Assembly (NCBI GenBank): GCA_902806435.1
Contig: CADCWO010000001.1
Coordinates: forward strand, 1-64,000
Direction: 5' to 3'
DNA from: an uncultured Synechococcales cyanobacterium
GTDB lineage: Bacteria; Cyanobacteriota; Cyanobacteriia; Thermosynechococcales; Thermosynechococcaceae
Length of the DNA stretch: 64,000 bases
In this document: piece by piece, positions 25,808 through 34,466 of the stretch
Layout: each line of letters opens with the position of its first letter
Numbering within the stretch: position 1 is the stretch's first letter
Position numbers and translations under genes: made by a program
The notes under the pieces: model-generated
Databases searched by the model: none
What the model was told of the DNA's origin: nothing
Seen by the model: only the letters and a program-made list of their open reading frames with translations

Positions 25808-26500
25808 TTAGACTTGCTCTGTTCTCTCTCCAAACAGAATGCGGCCTAATCTTATCATGGTTGACTTGGCTGCAAGCGCCAGGATGTAATCATCAGACAT
25901 GCCCATTGATAGTTCTGGTAAGGACAGATTGGGTAATCTTTGTTCTCGAATCCGATTAGCTAGCTCCCGTGTTTGGTGGAAAATGCCAAGGATTTGCTGT
26001 GTTTCGAGGGCAAAAGGTGGTATTGTCATCAAACCTTGAATTTTTAAGTGGTGACATTGACTAAGTTGCTCTAAGTCAGCCATCAGTTCTGGAACTGTCC
26101 AACCGTACTTACTTGGGTCGGGAACAATCTTTACCTGCAAACAAACATCAGGCTGCCTTGCGTAATCTTCAGCCAAGCGATTTAACCGCTGGGCTAGCTT
26201 TAAGCTATCTACAGAATGAATCCATTGAAAACATTGCAGTGCCTGCTGAGCTTTATTACTTTGAAGATGCCCGATTAAGTGCCAGGTAACACCCTGCAAA
26301 TCTTGAAGCTGAGCCTGCTTTATCGCTGTTTCTTGAACCCGACTTTCGCCAAAATCACGAATACCAGCAGCATAAGCTTGACGCATCATCTCTACGGGTA
26401 CCTGCTTTGTGATCGCGATTAAGCGGACGGAATCAGGCAGCGAATTCCGAACAGTGGCAATCCGATCTGCCAGCGCTATAGGATGATCAAGGCCAGTCAT
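25808..26500 (-). CDS. pipY: PLP homeostasis protein PipY (YggS/COG0325 family)
   Basis: A 230-residue single-domain PLP-binding protein. LIAITKQVPVEMMRQAYAAG carries the lysine that binds PLP, followed by FGESRVQE, WHLIGHLQSNKAQ and LSMGMSDDYILALAAKSTMIRLGRILFG near the C-terminus. The family has no catalytic activity of its own and maintains pyridoxal-phosphate and amino-acid balance. It overlaps pipX by 4 bp (ATGA), the conserved cyanobacterial pipX-pipY bicistron. Confidence 0.95.
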   Translation of the reverse strand: MTGLDHPIALADRIATVRNSLPDSVRLIAITKQVPVEMMRQAYAAGIRDFGESRVQETAIKQAQLQDLQGVTWHLIGHLQSNKAQQALQCFQWIHSVDSLKLAQRLNRLAEDYARQPDVCLQVKIVPDPSKYGWTVPELMADLEQLSQCHHLKIQGLMTIPPFALETQQILGIFHQTRELANRIREQRLPNLSLPELSMGMSDDYILALAAKSTMIRLGRILFGERTEQV

Positions 26501-26766
26501 TGAAAGGTACGTTTATGAATTGTTTGGAGTTTATCGTACTCTCTCAACTGCCCAGTACGCCGCAAAAGTCTGAGACGATTTTCCACTAAAATCCGGGCAT
26601 CTGTGCGTCCAAGCGGGTCAAACTGGAAGGCTTCCAAGCTAGTGGTAACGACGAAAAACAGGCGCTGAGCATACAGCGTAGTGAACAATTCCCGATTTTC
26701 ATCTATCAAGCAAACCCTAAATAACAGGCCAAATGTTGGATGGTTAAGGTAGGTTTCAGTGTTCAT
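26497..26766 (-). CDS. pipX: PII/NtcA-interacting co-regulator PipX
   Basis: An 89-residue protein that binds either NtcA (as co-activator) or PII (as sequestering partner) to link nitrogen status with transcription. The Tudor-like domain is evident from YLNHPTFGLLFRVCLIDENRELFTTLYAQRLFF, and the C-terminal helices from ARILVENRLRLLRRTGQLREYDKLQ, a close match to known PipX. It is found only in cyanobacteria. The preceding 270 bp are non-coding and probably hold its promoter. Confidence 0.95.
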   Translation of the reverse strand: MNTETYLNHPTFGLLFRVCLIDENRELFTTLYAQRLFFVVTTSLEAFQFDPLGRTDARILVENRLRLLRRTGQLREYDKLQTIHKRTFQ

Positions 26767-27036
26767 TAATCACAGTTAAACTAATACTCAAGCAATGGGG
26801 CCGCAGCTAGGGCAGCAAGCTATGCAAAGCATACGTCATCCCGAGACTGGGAGAGCCAGCCCCTAAAAATCAAAGTTCATATTTTTTAGCGCAAACTAGT
26901 CAAAAAATTTAGCTTCAATTCACTCTTTCGTAAGCTTACAAGCAAACGTTCCTATCCCATAGGGCGTAGAAAAATGGCTGCTTTACAGGTGGGCATAGAT
27001 CAGCAGGGCGCCTCTCGACTTTGCTTTAGCTAGAAG

Positions 27037-28452
27037 CTAGTGCTGCAGGGTGGCAAGAGAGAGCGCAGTGAGTTGTGCCTGCGCTTTCTGAAGGGACTCC
27101 TGCCACTCCTGTTCGGGATTACTGTCTGCGACAACTCCAGCTCCAACTTGACCCCAAATGGTTGAATTAGTTTGATTGCGGCCAGCTGTGACTAGCAGTG
27201 TGCGGATTAAAATGTTGAGATCCAGGTGACCTCGCTGATCCAAGTAGCCGCAGGAACCGTAGAATAAGTTCCGGCGCACCGGCTCTAAGGTTTCAATAAT
27301 CTCCATACAACGAACTTTTGGACAGCCAGTGATTGTCCCACCGGGAAACAGGGCTTGAATAAGATCTACGGCGTCACAGTTAAGTCTTAGTTTGCCTATG
27401 ACGTTACTGACTAGATGCATGACATGGCTGTAGGACTCAATGCTCAGAAACTCATCAACTTGCACCGATCCCCATTCACAGACCCGGCCTAAGTCATTGC
27501 GTTCTAAATCAACCAGCATCGTATGTTCGGCATTTTCTTTAGCATTGCGACGTAGGTCGATCGCTTGCTGCTGATCTTGTTGAGGGGTGATCCCACGCGA
27601 TCGCGTTCCAGCAATCGGCCGAGTTTCAGCTTGCCGCTCTTGCAGCCGCACCAAACGTTCTGGCGAACAACTAACAACTGCTCCCCAAGGAGTTTGCCAA
27701 TAACTGGCAAAGGGGGAGGGATTGATCTGCTGTAGGGCTCGATAAAGCTGCCAACTGTCCACCTCAGCCTCCACACTAAATCGTAAGGAGAGATTAGCTT
27801 GAAAAATATCCCCAGCTTGAATGTAGGATTGAGCCTGGCGGACAGCCGCTTGATAATCGGCTTGCGATGTCTGGAAGCTTGGTGCTATTGGCTGGGGGAA
27901 TAATAGTGGAGATGGCTGATCCTGGCAGTTTGTTTGTCCTAAGGTTTGGTGCAGTTGATCCAACTGTGCTTGAGTAGTAGCCGCCAACCACAGTTGCTGT
28001 TGCCAGTGATCTAAAACCGTGAAGTACTCAGGTTCATACCAGTAGGCCACAGGAAACGGCAGCGGGTCATGTCGCAGGGAGGGAAGGCGTTCAATTTCCC
28101 AAGCCAAGTCATACCCCAACCAGCCCAACCAGCCCCCTGTGAAAGGCAACTGGGCAACGTCAGGTTGGGAGATGGACGGTCTATGTAACAGAGACTTGAG
28201 ACAAGGTAGGATTTCACCTACAGGGGGTGTCCAAACTTGCGATCGCCCAGCAATTAACCGGGGAGGACCAGCACAGATCGAGTAACGGGCATGGGTATTA
28301 AGTACCTCTGCACTGGCCTGGCTAGGGCTTTCGAGTAAGGTAGAAATAGGTAGATGCCGAAATAAAGCTTCAAATACGACTACACCACTGCGGCCTTCCA
28401 GGGGTAGCGATCGCCAGTACCAGGGTAAGAGCTCCTGCATCACATCTGGCAC
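27037..28452 (-). CDS. Chorismate-using synthase: anthranilate synthase component I / PabB family
   Basis: A 471-residue member of the chorismate-binding family. The C-terminal catalytic domain has NPSPFASYW, SCSPERLVRL, ETRPIAGTRSRG, ENAEHTMLVDLERNDLGRV and GTITGCPKVRCMEIIE. The residue after PI is Ala281, as in anthranilate synthase TrpE; aminodeoxychorismate synthase PabB normally has a catalytic Lys there. Residues 39-42 read LLES, the tryptophan-sensing motif of TrpE. Other features (length, overall look) are PabB-like, so the product is uncertain. It starts with GTG 28452 or ATG 28440, and a 4 bp gap to ecfT implies coupling. Confidence 0.85.
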   Translation of the reverse strand: MPDVMQELLPWYWRSLPLEGRSGVVVFEALFRHLPISTLLESPSQASAEVLNTHARYSICAGPPRLIAGRSQVWTPPVGEILPCLKSLLHRPSISQPDVAQLPFTGGWLGWLGYDLAWEIERLPSLRHDPLPFPVAYWYEPEYFTVLDHWQQQLWLAATTQAQLDQLHQTLGQTNCQDQPSPLLFPQPIAPSFQTSQADYQAAVRQAQSYIQAGDIFQANLSLRFSVEAEVDSWQLYRALQQINPSPFASYWQTPWGAVVSCSPERLVRLQERQAETRPIAGTRSRGITPQQDQQQAIDLRRNAKENAEHTMLVDLERNDLGRVCEWGSVQVDEFLSIESYSHVMHLVSNVIGKLRLNCDAVDLIQALFPGGTITGCPKVRCMEIIETLEPVRRNLFYGSCGYLDQRGHLDLNILIRTLLVTAGRNQTNSTIWGQVGAGVVADSNPEQEWQESLQKAQAQLTALSLATLQH

Positions 28453-28456
28453 AGGT

Positions 28457-29449
28457 CTATTCTATATTACCTAGCCAGAGCCGCCCGCCCCAAAACAGTG
28501 CCAAGGCACTCAAGGCTATCCAGTCTCCCAACCGCAGCCGCAAGGGATTCCACTGCACCTGATGTTGATTGGGGCTAGTAAAGCCCCGCACCTGCATAGC
28601 GCTAGCAATCTGCTCCGCCCGAAGGAATAAGTTAGCGAGCAATCGGTCAGCAAGCATGAACCAAACTTTGATTGCACCACGAATGCCTAGCTTTTTCCAA
28701 TTGATCGCCCGGGTCCGCACCGAGCGGATGAGGTTTTGAATTTCTTCAAGCACCAAGGGTAAAAAGCGTAGGGATAAGGTGAGGGTGAGGATTATCTCTG
28801 TGATTGGCCAGTTAAAGCGACGCAACGGCTGCATTAACCGCTCTAGACCGGTGGTGATTTCTTCGGGGGCTGTAGTCAGCAGGTAGAGGTTAGTACTGTA
28901 AATCAGCGTGAATAACACGGTGCTAGTACGAATTCCTAGTTCCAAAGACCGGCGGGTTACAGTAATCGGTCCTTGCTTAAACAGAATGTAGCGGTAGTCA
29001 GTCGGTTGCGGTAGGTTACTTAAATCAGATGAGCTAGCGGATGCTTCTTGATCGCCGGACCAGAATTTGAAGTCGGACCAAGACCGACGAGCAGGTTTTG
29101 CCACACTTAAATTTGGCTGTTGGGCAAACGCCAATTCATCCGCTGGTAACCGAGGCTGAGAACTGGTGGCTAAGCCATCGGGCATAACTGCAGTTATCAG
29201 TAAAACCAGGATGCTCAAAGAGAGGAGCAAACCCATCTGCTGCCGCCAGACCCGCGGTGGGATCGCAGCAACAAGTGTCAAGCCAATCAATAAACCGACC
29301 AGCATCAATCGCCACAGGGGGCTGGCTAATAGGGGGGCAACTAGAAAAGAAAGCAACCAGGCGAGCTTAACGCGCGGGTCCAACCGATGCAGCCAGGTTA
29401 CAGGTTGCTCAATATACAGTCCAATGGGTAAGGAGCGCAGTAGATCCAT
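28457..29449 (-). CDS. ecfT: EcfT/CbiQ-type energy-coupling factor transmembrane protein
   Basis: A 330-residue membrane protein with about five or six membrane helices. The two coupling motifs of EcfT are recognisable: SVRTRAINWKKLGIRGA and the conserved AMQVRGF. It should bridge an ECF ATPase pair to a substrate-specific S subunit. An unusually long polar insert (about 100-155, after VMPDG and before RYILFKQGPI) separates the early from the later membrane helices. No S component is next to it, and an ECF ATPase is found only at 1234-1905. Confidence 0.88.
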   Translation of the reverse strand: MDLLRSLPIGLYIEQPVTWLHRLDPRVKLAWLLSFLVAPLLASPLWRLMLVGLLIGLTLVAAIPPRVWRQQMGLLLSLSILVLLITAVMPDGLATSSQPRLPADELAFAQQPNLSVAKPARRSWSDFKFWSGDQEASASSSDLSNLPQPTDYRYILFKQGPITVTRRSLELGIRTSTVLFTLIYSTNLYLLTTAPEEITTGLERLMQPLRRFNWPITEIILTLTLSLRFLPLVLEEIQNLIRSVRTRAINWKKLGIRGAIKVWFMLADRLLANLFLRAEQIASAMQVRGFTSPNQHQVQWNPLRLRLGDWIALSALALFWGGRLWLGNIE

Positions 29450-29546
29450 CTAGGGTCTATGAGGAGGTGTAGGGTAGAAAAAAGAGCGATCGCATGTTTC
29501 AATTTTGCCTTTCCCCGGTTGGGCTATTCGCGGGTTTCTTTAAAAA

Positions 29547-30149
29547 GTGACGTTTCGCTACCTCCTGTTCTACAAACCCTACGGTGTGCTAACCCAGTTC
29601 TCTGCTTCTGAGGGTGGGCAGCACTCGACATTAAAAGATTATATTCCTGTGCCCTCAGTCTACCCGGTAGGCCGCTTAGACCGTGATAGTGAAGGGTTGT
29701 TGTTGCTAACCAATGATGGTCAGATGCAGCATCGCCTCAGCGATCGCCGGTTTTATCATCCCCGCACTTATTGGGTGCAGGTTGAGCGCATCCCAGACGC
29801 CGCCGCTTTGCAGCAGTTGCGACAGGGGATCGAGATTCAGAACTACCGCACGCGAGCGGCTGTAGTCCAGCTTCTGGGCGCAGAACCGGATTTACCGCCC
29901 CGCGATCCTCCAATCCGCTGGCGCAAGCAGGTACCGACAACCTGGCTAGAAGTTACCCTGACGGAAGGTCGGAACCGCCAGGTGCGGCGAATGACGGCAG
30001 CGGTTGGTTTCCCAACACTGCGGCTAGTACGGGTGGCGATTGCCCACTTACGTTTAACAGGTCTAGAACCTGGCCAGTGGCGCGATCTAACCCAGACAGA
30101 GTTGAAACAGCTGAATCAACTGACTCACCCCAAACAGCCACGTGTTTAA
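29547..30149 (+). CDS. rluE: 23S rRNA pseudouridine synthase, RluE/RsuA family
   Basis: A 200-residue enzyme without an S4 domain. [17 protein letters not shown] carries the catalytic Asp in the RLD motif, and [21 protein letters not shown]-like [19 protein letters not shown] and [23 protein letters not shown] match RluE, which modifies one uridine in domain V of 23S rRNA. The start is GTG at 29547. It converges with the glutathionyl-hydroquinone reductase gene, with a 4 bp overlap of stop codons. Confidence 0.92.
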   Translation: MTFRYLLFYKPYGVLTQFSASEGGQHSTLKDYIPVPSVYPVGRLDRDSEGLLLLTNDGQMQHRLSDRRFYHPRTYWVQVERIPDAAALQQLRQGIEIQNYRTRAAVVQLLGAEPDLPPRDPPIRWRKQVPTTWLEVTLTEGRNRQVRRMTAAVGFPTLRLVRVAIAHLRLTGLEPGQWRDLTQTELKQLNQLTHPKQPRV

Positions 30150-31231
30150 TCTTGTAAGGCTGGCTGCTTGCCAACGCTGTCGCGGCCATGTGGTTCAAGC
30201 AGATTTCTCAGATCAGGGCCAGAGGGAATGATGCCACCCGGATTGAGTGGGAATAGATTGCCGTAGTAGTCTCGCTTGATACTCTCCAGGTCACAGGTAG
30301 CAGCGACCCCAGGAAGCTGGTACAGATCGCGCAGGTAGGCTCCCAAATACTCATAGTCTTGAATTCTGCGGCGGTTGCACTTGAATAACCCGTAGTAGAC
30401 GATATCAAAGCGGAATAGGGTGGTGAACAGTCGCACATCTGCAAGTGTAATCCTGTCTCCGCACAGGTAGCGGCTTGTCTTCAGGGCAGCATCAATTTCA
30501 TCCAACACTATGAAAAGCTGATCACAGGCTTTGATATAGGCTTCCTGAGTCTGGGCAAAACCGCAACGATACACGCCGTTGTTGAGCGAGTGATAAATTT
30601 TCTGATTCCACTCGTCAATCTTCTGTCTCAGTTCCTCTGGGTAAAGGTCTAGCGTGGGATGCTGCGCAAACTCGTTGAATTGAGAGTTCAGCATCACAAT
30701 AATTTCTGCACTCTCGTTATTGACAATCGTCTTTGTCTGCTTATCCCACAGAACTGGAACTGTAGAGCGCCCTGTATATCCTGGTTGTGCTAACTGGTAC
30801 AGTTCAGCCAAGGTGCGACACCCCTCTTCCTGCTGGTCGAGTACCCAACCCCCCTCAGCCGGTGAAGGCGAGGCGATAATAACCGACAGGGTATCTTCGA
30901 GACCCTTGAGCGATCGCGTAACCAGAGTCCGGTGCGCCCAGGGGCAGCCATACCCAACCACAAGACTATAGCGACCCGTCGCTGGTGGGTACAAATTGCC
31001 TTCCTCCATTCCAACAAAGTTTCGAAACTGGCTGCTGGGACGAACGTACTCTCCTAATTGATTGCGTGGGGCAAGCTGTGACATCATCACGTGCCAGAGG
31101 GTCGTCCAAACAAACCTTCCCAGCTTGATCACAAGCTTCCCAGGGAGTGAGGCTTGCTTTTTAGTTCCAGCAGCTTTGGGCAAGCTCTTGAGATTTTCGT
31201 CTTCTCGGGGAGAAGGAATGGATTGTGACAT
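30146..31231 (-). CDS. S-glutathionyl-(chloro)hydroquinone reductase (GST Xi class, YqjG/ECM4)
   Basis: A 361-residue two-domain glutathione transferase. Cys96 in [11 protein letters not shown] is the catalytic cysteine that removes glutathione from glutathionyl-hydroquinones. [18 protein letters not shown] and [25 protein letters not shown] are family marks in the C-terminal helical domain. The N-terminus (about 60 residues, Lys-rich) is longer than in E. coli YqjG. It is likely protective against quinones in the cytosol. Confidence 0.9.
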   Translation of the reverse strand: MSQSIPSPREDENLKSLPKAAGTKKQASLPGKLVIKLGRFVWTTLWHVMMSQLAPRNQLGEYVRPSSQFRNFVGMEEGNLYPPATGRYSLVVGYGCPWAHRTLVTRSLKGLEDTLSVIIASPSPAEGGWVLDQQEEGCRTLAELYQLAQPGYTGRSTVPVLWDKQTKTIVNNESAEIIVMLNSQFNEFAQHPTLDLYPEELRQKIDEWNQKIYHSLNNGVYRCGFAQTQEAYIKACDQLFIVLDEIDAALKTSRYLCGDRITLADVRLFTTLFRFDIVYYGLFKCNRRRIQDYEYLGAYLRDLYQLPGVAATCDLESIKRDYYGNLFPLNPGGIIPSGPDLRNLLEPHGRDSVGKQPALQD

Positions 31232-31301
31232 AGCCTTAAAGTTTAACCGGACTGAGTTTTGTGGTTTCTATACTTAACCTACTCAATCCAGCCTAGCTCT
31301 A

Positions 31302-32303
31302 TTAGTTTTTACGGCTCAAATATTTTTCTCTCAATTTACGGAAAATCTTCTGGAGGCGTAGCTGTGCAATATGGATGCTTGTCAAGCTTTTGATATTAGC
31401 TGGGTGCTGCTTTCTGTGGTCAAAAAATTCGTTTAATTCGTCCAAAATAACTTTCAAGCGGAGCGTAATATTTTCTGACCGGTACTCGTCAAAAAACTGC
31501 TCGCTCACAGGCGGTGCAGAATTGTTCAGCGCCTTCAGGATGCGTTGGAGATCATACTCCTTAGAATAGCCAGCGATTTTATAGCAATTAAATCCCGGAT
31601 CTAGGTAATCAGACAGGCCACCGTTAATACTAGAGAAGACTTGGCAGCCGCAGGCAAGGGCTTCCATTGGTTGCAGACCAAACCCTTCACTCACTCCCTG
31701 CTGGGACCAGTACTCAGCAGAGTCATAGAGGTATATCTTGGCGCGGTTGAACAGCCCTGCTAGGTCGGCAACATAGGAATCTACGATCTGGACGTGACAA
31801 TGTTGCTGCAAGGTTGGAATCAATTCCTGGATTAAATACTCAGAGGATTTTCGAGCCTGAACTAAAACATCAATATCTCGCTTCAGGTTTAAAGCCTGAA
31901 ATTCGTTACTAATCTGATTGGGCAAATAATAAATAAGTGAATGGGGTGAGCGCTGCCCCCAGTAGCCCATGGTATTGCGGCTAACTGCAATGATCGGAAT
32001 ACTCGCAGGGATAGCGAATGGGTAGCCAGCACTATGGGCATGGTAAACGACATTGTAGGACTTTAATTTAGTGGCAAGCTTGGCAACATCAAATCCCCAG
32101 CTAATCACAAAAATCAGATCATCTAAATAGTTTGCTTCCAGTAGATCATCTAGGAAAAGTGTACCTTTTTCTCTTTGGCGGTAAGTCACTACATCAGCGC
32201 CACAAAGCTGTTTGGCAAGGCTGAAGGTTTTTAGCTCTGCCCAGAGACCACCACAGGCAAACTTACCACCTATCCCAGGAACTAAGAAGTAAAGCTTTCT
32301 CAT
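31302..32303 (-). CDS. Glycosyltransferase, GT4-like
   Basis: A 333-residue GT-B-fold protein. The N-terminal Rossmann half begins KLYFLVPGIGGKFACGG, a variant of the usual sugar-acceptor domain. The C-terminal donor-binding half has SEGFGLQPMEALACGCQVFSS, with the E-x7-E motif that positions the nucleotide sugar, followed by GGLSDYLDPGFN. The donor and acceptor sugars are unknown. It stands alone; neighbouring genes do not form a polysaccharide cluster. The basic C-terminal helix may bind membrane. Confidence 0.88.
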   Translation of the reverse strand: MRKLYFLVPGIGGKFACGGLWAELKTFSLAKQLCGADVVTYRQREKGTLFLDDLLEANYLDDLIFVISWGFDVAKLATKLKSYNVVYHAHSAGYPFAIPASIPIIAVSRNTMGYWGQRSPHSLIYYLPNQISNEFQALNLKRDIDVLVQARKSSEYLIQELIPTLQQHCHVQIVDSYVADLAGLFNRAKIYLYDSAEYWSQQGVSEGFGLQPMEALACGCQVFSSINGGLSDYLDPGFNCYKIAGYSKEYDLQRILKALNNSAPPVSEQFFDEYRSENITLRLKVILDELNEFFDHRKQHPANIKSLTSIHIAQLRLQKIFRKLREKYLSRKN

Positions 32304-32779
32304 GGCGGAACTTCCTCAGCAAAATAGCCTGTAGGTTAGCCTACCTGATTTAAAACGGTTTGAACGGTAATCCAACAATGACAAGTCGCTGAATGTAACT
32401 GACGAGCAGTCCCCTCTACTTCGCACTTTATGCAATTGAAAGCTGCTAACGCTTAGCCTACAGGCGCTAGGATGATTTGAAGTTGCTAGGCACAACCTAC
32501 TATGGATAATGACTTGCTAGCTTTTCTCACTTGTGCTGGGTTGCTCATCCTCTATCTTGTCTTCTCGGCATTGACCGAGATGGGTACTAAGCTGCCCTGG
32601 AAGAAATAGAACTTAGTAGTACAGGGTTGGAGTTGTTTCTGCCACCGGAGTAACAAGAATGAGTACTCTCAATCGTTGAGCTTGTGAGTTAGGGGTTGGT
32701 AAGCGCACTACAGTTAGGCAAGGGAAGCACCCTAAGTTAGGCATGGCCGTTACTGGATTAACTTGTAGCAGCTTCATCG
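32304..32779. other. Intergenic region between the glycosyltransferase and trpD
   Basis: 476 bp in which the only coding candidate is a 35-residue membrane ORF at 32502-32609 on the plus strand. The rest shows no clear terminator or RNA gene. Confidence 0.5.
32502..32609 (+). CDS. Possible 35-residue single-pass membrane protein
   Basis: It runs from ATG 32502 to TAG 32609. Residues 5-23 (LLAFLTCAGLLILYLVFSA) form one strong hydrophobic helix, followed by a short tail ending KLPWKK, so the C-terminus should face the cytoplasm. The build is that of small photosynthetic or NDH-complex subunits, but I recognise no family. There is no good Shine-Dalgarno. It is divergent from the flanking minus-strand genes. 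Confidence 0.4.
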   Translation: MDNDLLAFLTCAGLLILYLVFSALTEMGTKLPWKK

Positions 32780-33874
32780 CTAACCTGGTTTAAAACGACC
32801 AAAAAAGCTAATTAGATCCTCTAACTTCTGCCAAGCTGCTCCAGATCGTAAAGTTTCTTTTGCTAGAGCAATTCCTTCTCCATAGGTGGTTACGGCGTTA
32901 CCAACTTGCAGAGCTAAAGCGGCATTCAAAGCCACCACATCCTGCTGTGCTACTGTGCCTTTACCTTGCAAAACTGCCTGGAGGATTTGGGCATTCTCCT
33001 GCACACTGCCACCCCGGAGCGCCGAAGTAGGTGCAGCTTGTAAATTCAGCGATTGGGGATTGAGAACTTCCAGCTGCACCTGACCATCCACCAAAATAGC
33101 GAGGTCAGTCAAATTTGCTAGACCTGCTTCGTCTAAGCGCTCACGTCCGTGTAGCACGATCGCTTTACGAGTACCTAGCCGTTTGAGTGCTTCTGCCATC
33201 ACTGGTAGGAGTGCAGAGTCAGAGATACCAATCACCTGTCCTGAAGGACGCAAAGGATTGACCAAAGGACCGAGCAGGTTAAACACAGTCCGCACCTTCA
33301 ACTGCCTGCGTAAAGGCGCAACCGCTTTCAAGGCCGGGTGACAGCCCGGTGCAAATAAAAAAGTGATACCCACTTCTGGCACAGCAGCCCAAATGGCTTC
33401 TAGAGGAGCGCTTAAGTTCACACCTAAGGCTTCTAGTACATCGGCAGAACCGACCCGACTAGAAGCGGAGCGATTGCCATGCTTTGCCACAGGCACTCCG
33501 GCAGCGGCAGCCACAAAGGCCACAGCGGTAGAAATGTTGAAGGTCGAGGCGCCATCCCCACCCGTGCCACAGGTATCAATTAATGTAGCTGGCATCACCA
33601 CTTCTGGCATGCCTGTAACGGCCAGGGACTGTGACAGGAGAACTTGCGCCATTCCTGCTAACTCTTCAGTAGAGATTCCTTTTGACTGGAGGGCAACTAA
33701 GATTGCTCCTGATAAACCTTCCGGGATAGCTGAGCACAACCAGCCTTGCATTAAAGCTGTTGCTTGGGTGATAGACAGCGATTGATGGTCTAGAAGTTGC
33801 TTCAGCAGCTGGGGCCATTGGGGATCTTCTGAGATAGTAGGATTCACTGACATGTCTAGAGGATAGTCATACAT
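32780..33874 (-). CDS. trpD: Anthranilate phosphoribosyltransferase
   Basis: About 364 residues. It converts anthranilate and PRPP into phosphoribosyl-anthranilate, the second step of tryptophan synthesis. [21 protein letters not shown] is the PRPP- and Mg-binding loop, [21 protein letters not shown] and [18 protein letters not shown] are further family signatures. The N-terminal start is ambiguous between ATG 33874 and ATG 33853 ([10 protein letters not shown]). The acetyltransferase gene lies immediately upstream with a gap of under 10 bp, so they probably share a transcript. Confidence 0.96.
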   Translation of the reverse strand: MYDYPLDMSVNPTISEDPQWPQLLKQLLDHQSLSITQATALMQGWLCSAIPEGLSGAILVALQSKGISTEELAGMAQVLLSQSLAVTGMPEVVMPATLIDTCGTGGDGASTFNISTAVAFVAAAAGVPVAKHGNRSASSRVGSADVLEALGVNLSAPLEAIWAAVPEVGITFLFAPGCHPALKAVAPLRRQLKVRTVFNLLGPLVNPLRPSGQVIGISDSALLPVMAEALKRLGTRKAIVLHGRERLDEAGLANLTDLAILVDGQVQLEVLNPQSLNLQAAPTSALRGGSVQENAQILQAVLQGKGTVAQQDVVALNAALALQVGNAVTTYGEGIALAKETLRSGAAWQKLEDLISFFGRFKPG

Positions 33875-33881
33875 CAATTTT

Positions 33882-34379
33882 TTAGACTGCAGTTCTGGCG
33901 AGGTCGGTTAAGGATACCGCATCAATCCGGCAAGTCTGCCAGTCATCAAGAATGGTCGCACCCATCCGGTGATAAAAATCGATCGCCGGTTGATTCCACG
34001 CCAAAACACTCCACTCCATCCGGCCACACCTACGGGAAACAGCTACTTGAGCGACGTGAGCAATCAGTGCTTTACCAATGCCTTGCCCGCGATATTCCAC
34101 CAAGACAAATAAATCCTCCAAGTAAATGCCTGGCTGTGTCAAGAAAGTAGAGTAACTAGGGAAAAAGAGCGCAAATCCGGCTGCCTTGCCCGACACCTCA
34201 GCTAAAACAGCTTCTGCATAGGGCCTATGCCCGAATAGGTGAGCTTCCAATAACTGCGCACTACCAATCACAGCATCGGCTAGTTTCTCATACTCCGCCA
34301 AGGCTTGGATCAGTTCAAACAAGATAGGTACATCAGTGACCACGGCTGAGCGGATCACCAAGGAAGATTCAATCGTCAT
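33882..34379 (-). CDS. GNAT N-acetyltransferase, diamine/SSAT-like
   Basis: A 165-residue acetyltransferase with [51 protein letters not shown] (the acetyl-CoA loop RGQGIG) and [21 protein letters not shown]. This pattern resembles spermidine/spermine or thialysine acetyltransferases, but the substrate is not proven. It immediately precedes trpD on the same strand. Confidence 0.88.
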   Translation of the reverse strand: MTIESSLVIRSAVVTDVPILFELIQALAEYEKLADAVIGSAQLLEAHLFGHRPYAEAVLAEVSGKAAGFALFFPSYSTFLTQPGIYLEDLFVLVEYRGQGIGKALIAHVAQVAVSRRCGRMEWSVLAWNQPAIDFYHRMGATILDDWQTCRIDAVSLTDLARTAV

Positions 34380-34466
34380 GCTAATCCAGAAATGATGCAG
34401 ATCAAGCAGTTAAGTTTTGGGTGGCTAGAAACCCTGTCCGGCTCAGGTGACGACTCGCGCCAGCGG

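Noticed and set aside
26767-27036. Glutamine riboswitch or NtcA site before pipX
   Set aside because: No glnA-motif core and no clean GTA-N8-TAC with a properly spaced -10 box could be identified by eye.
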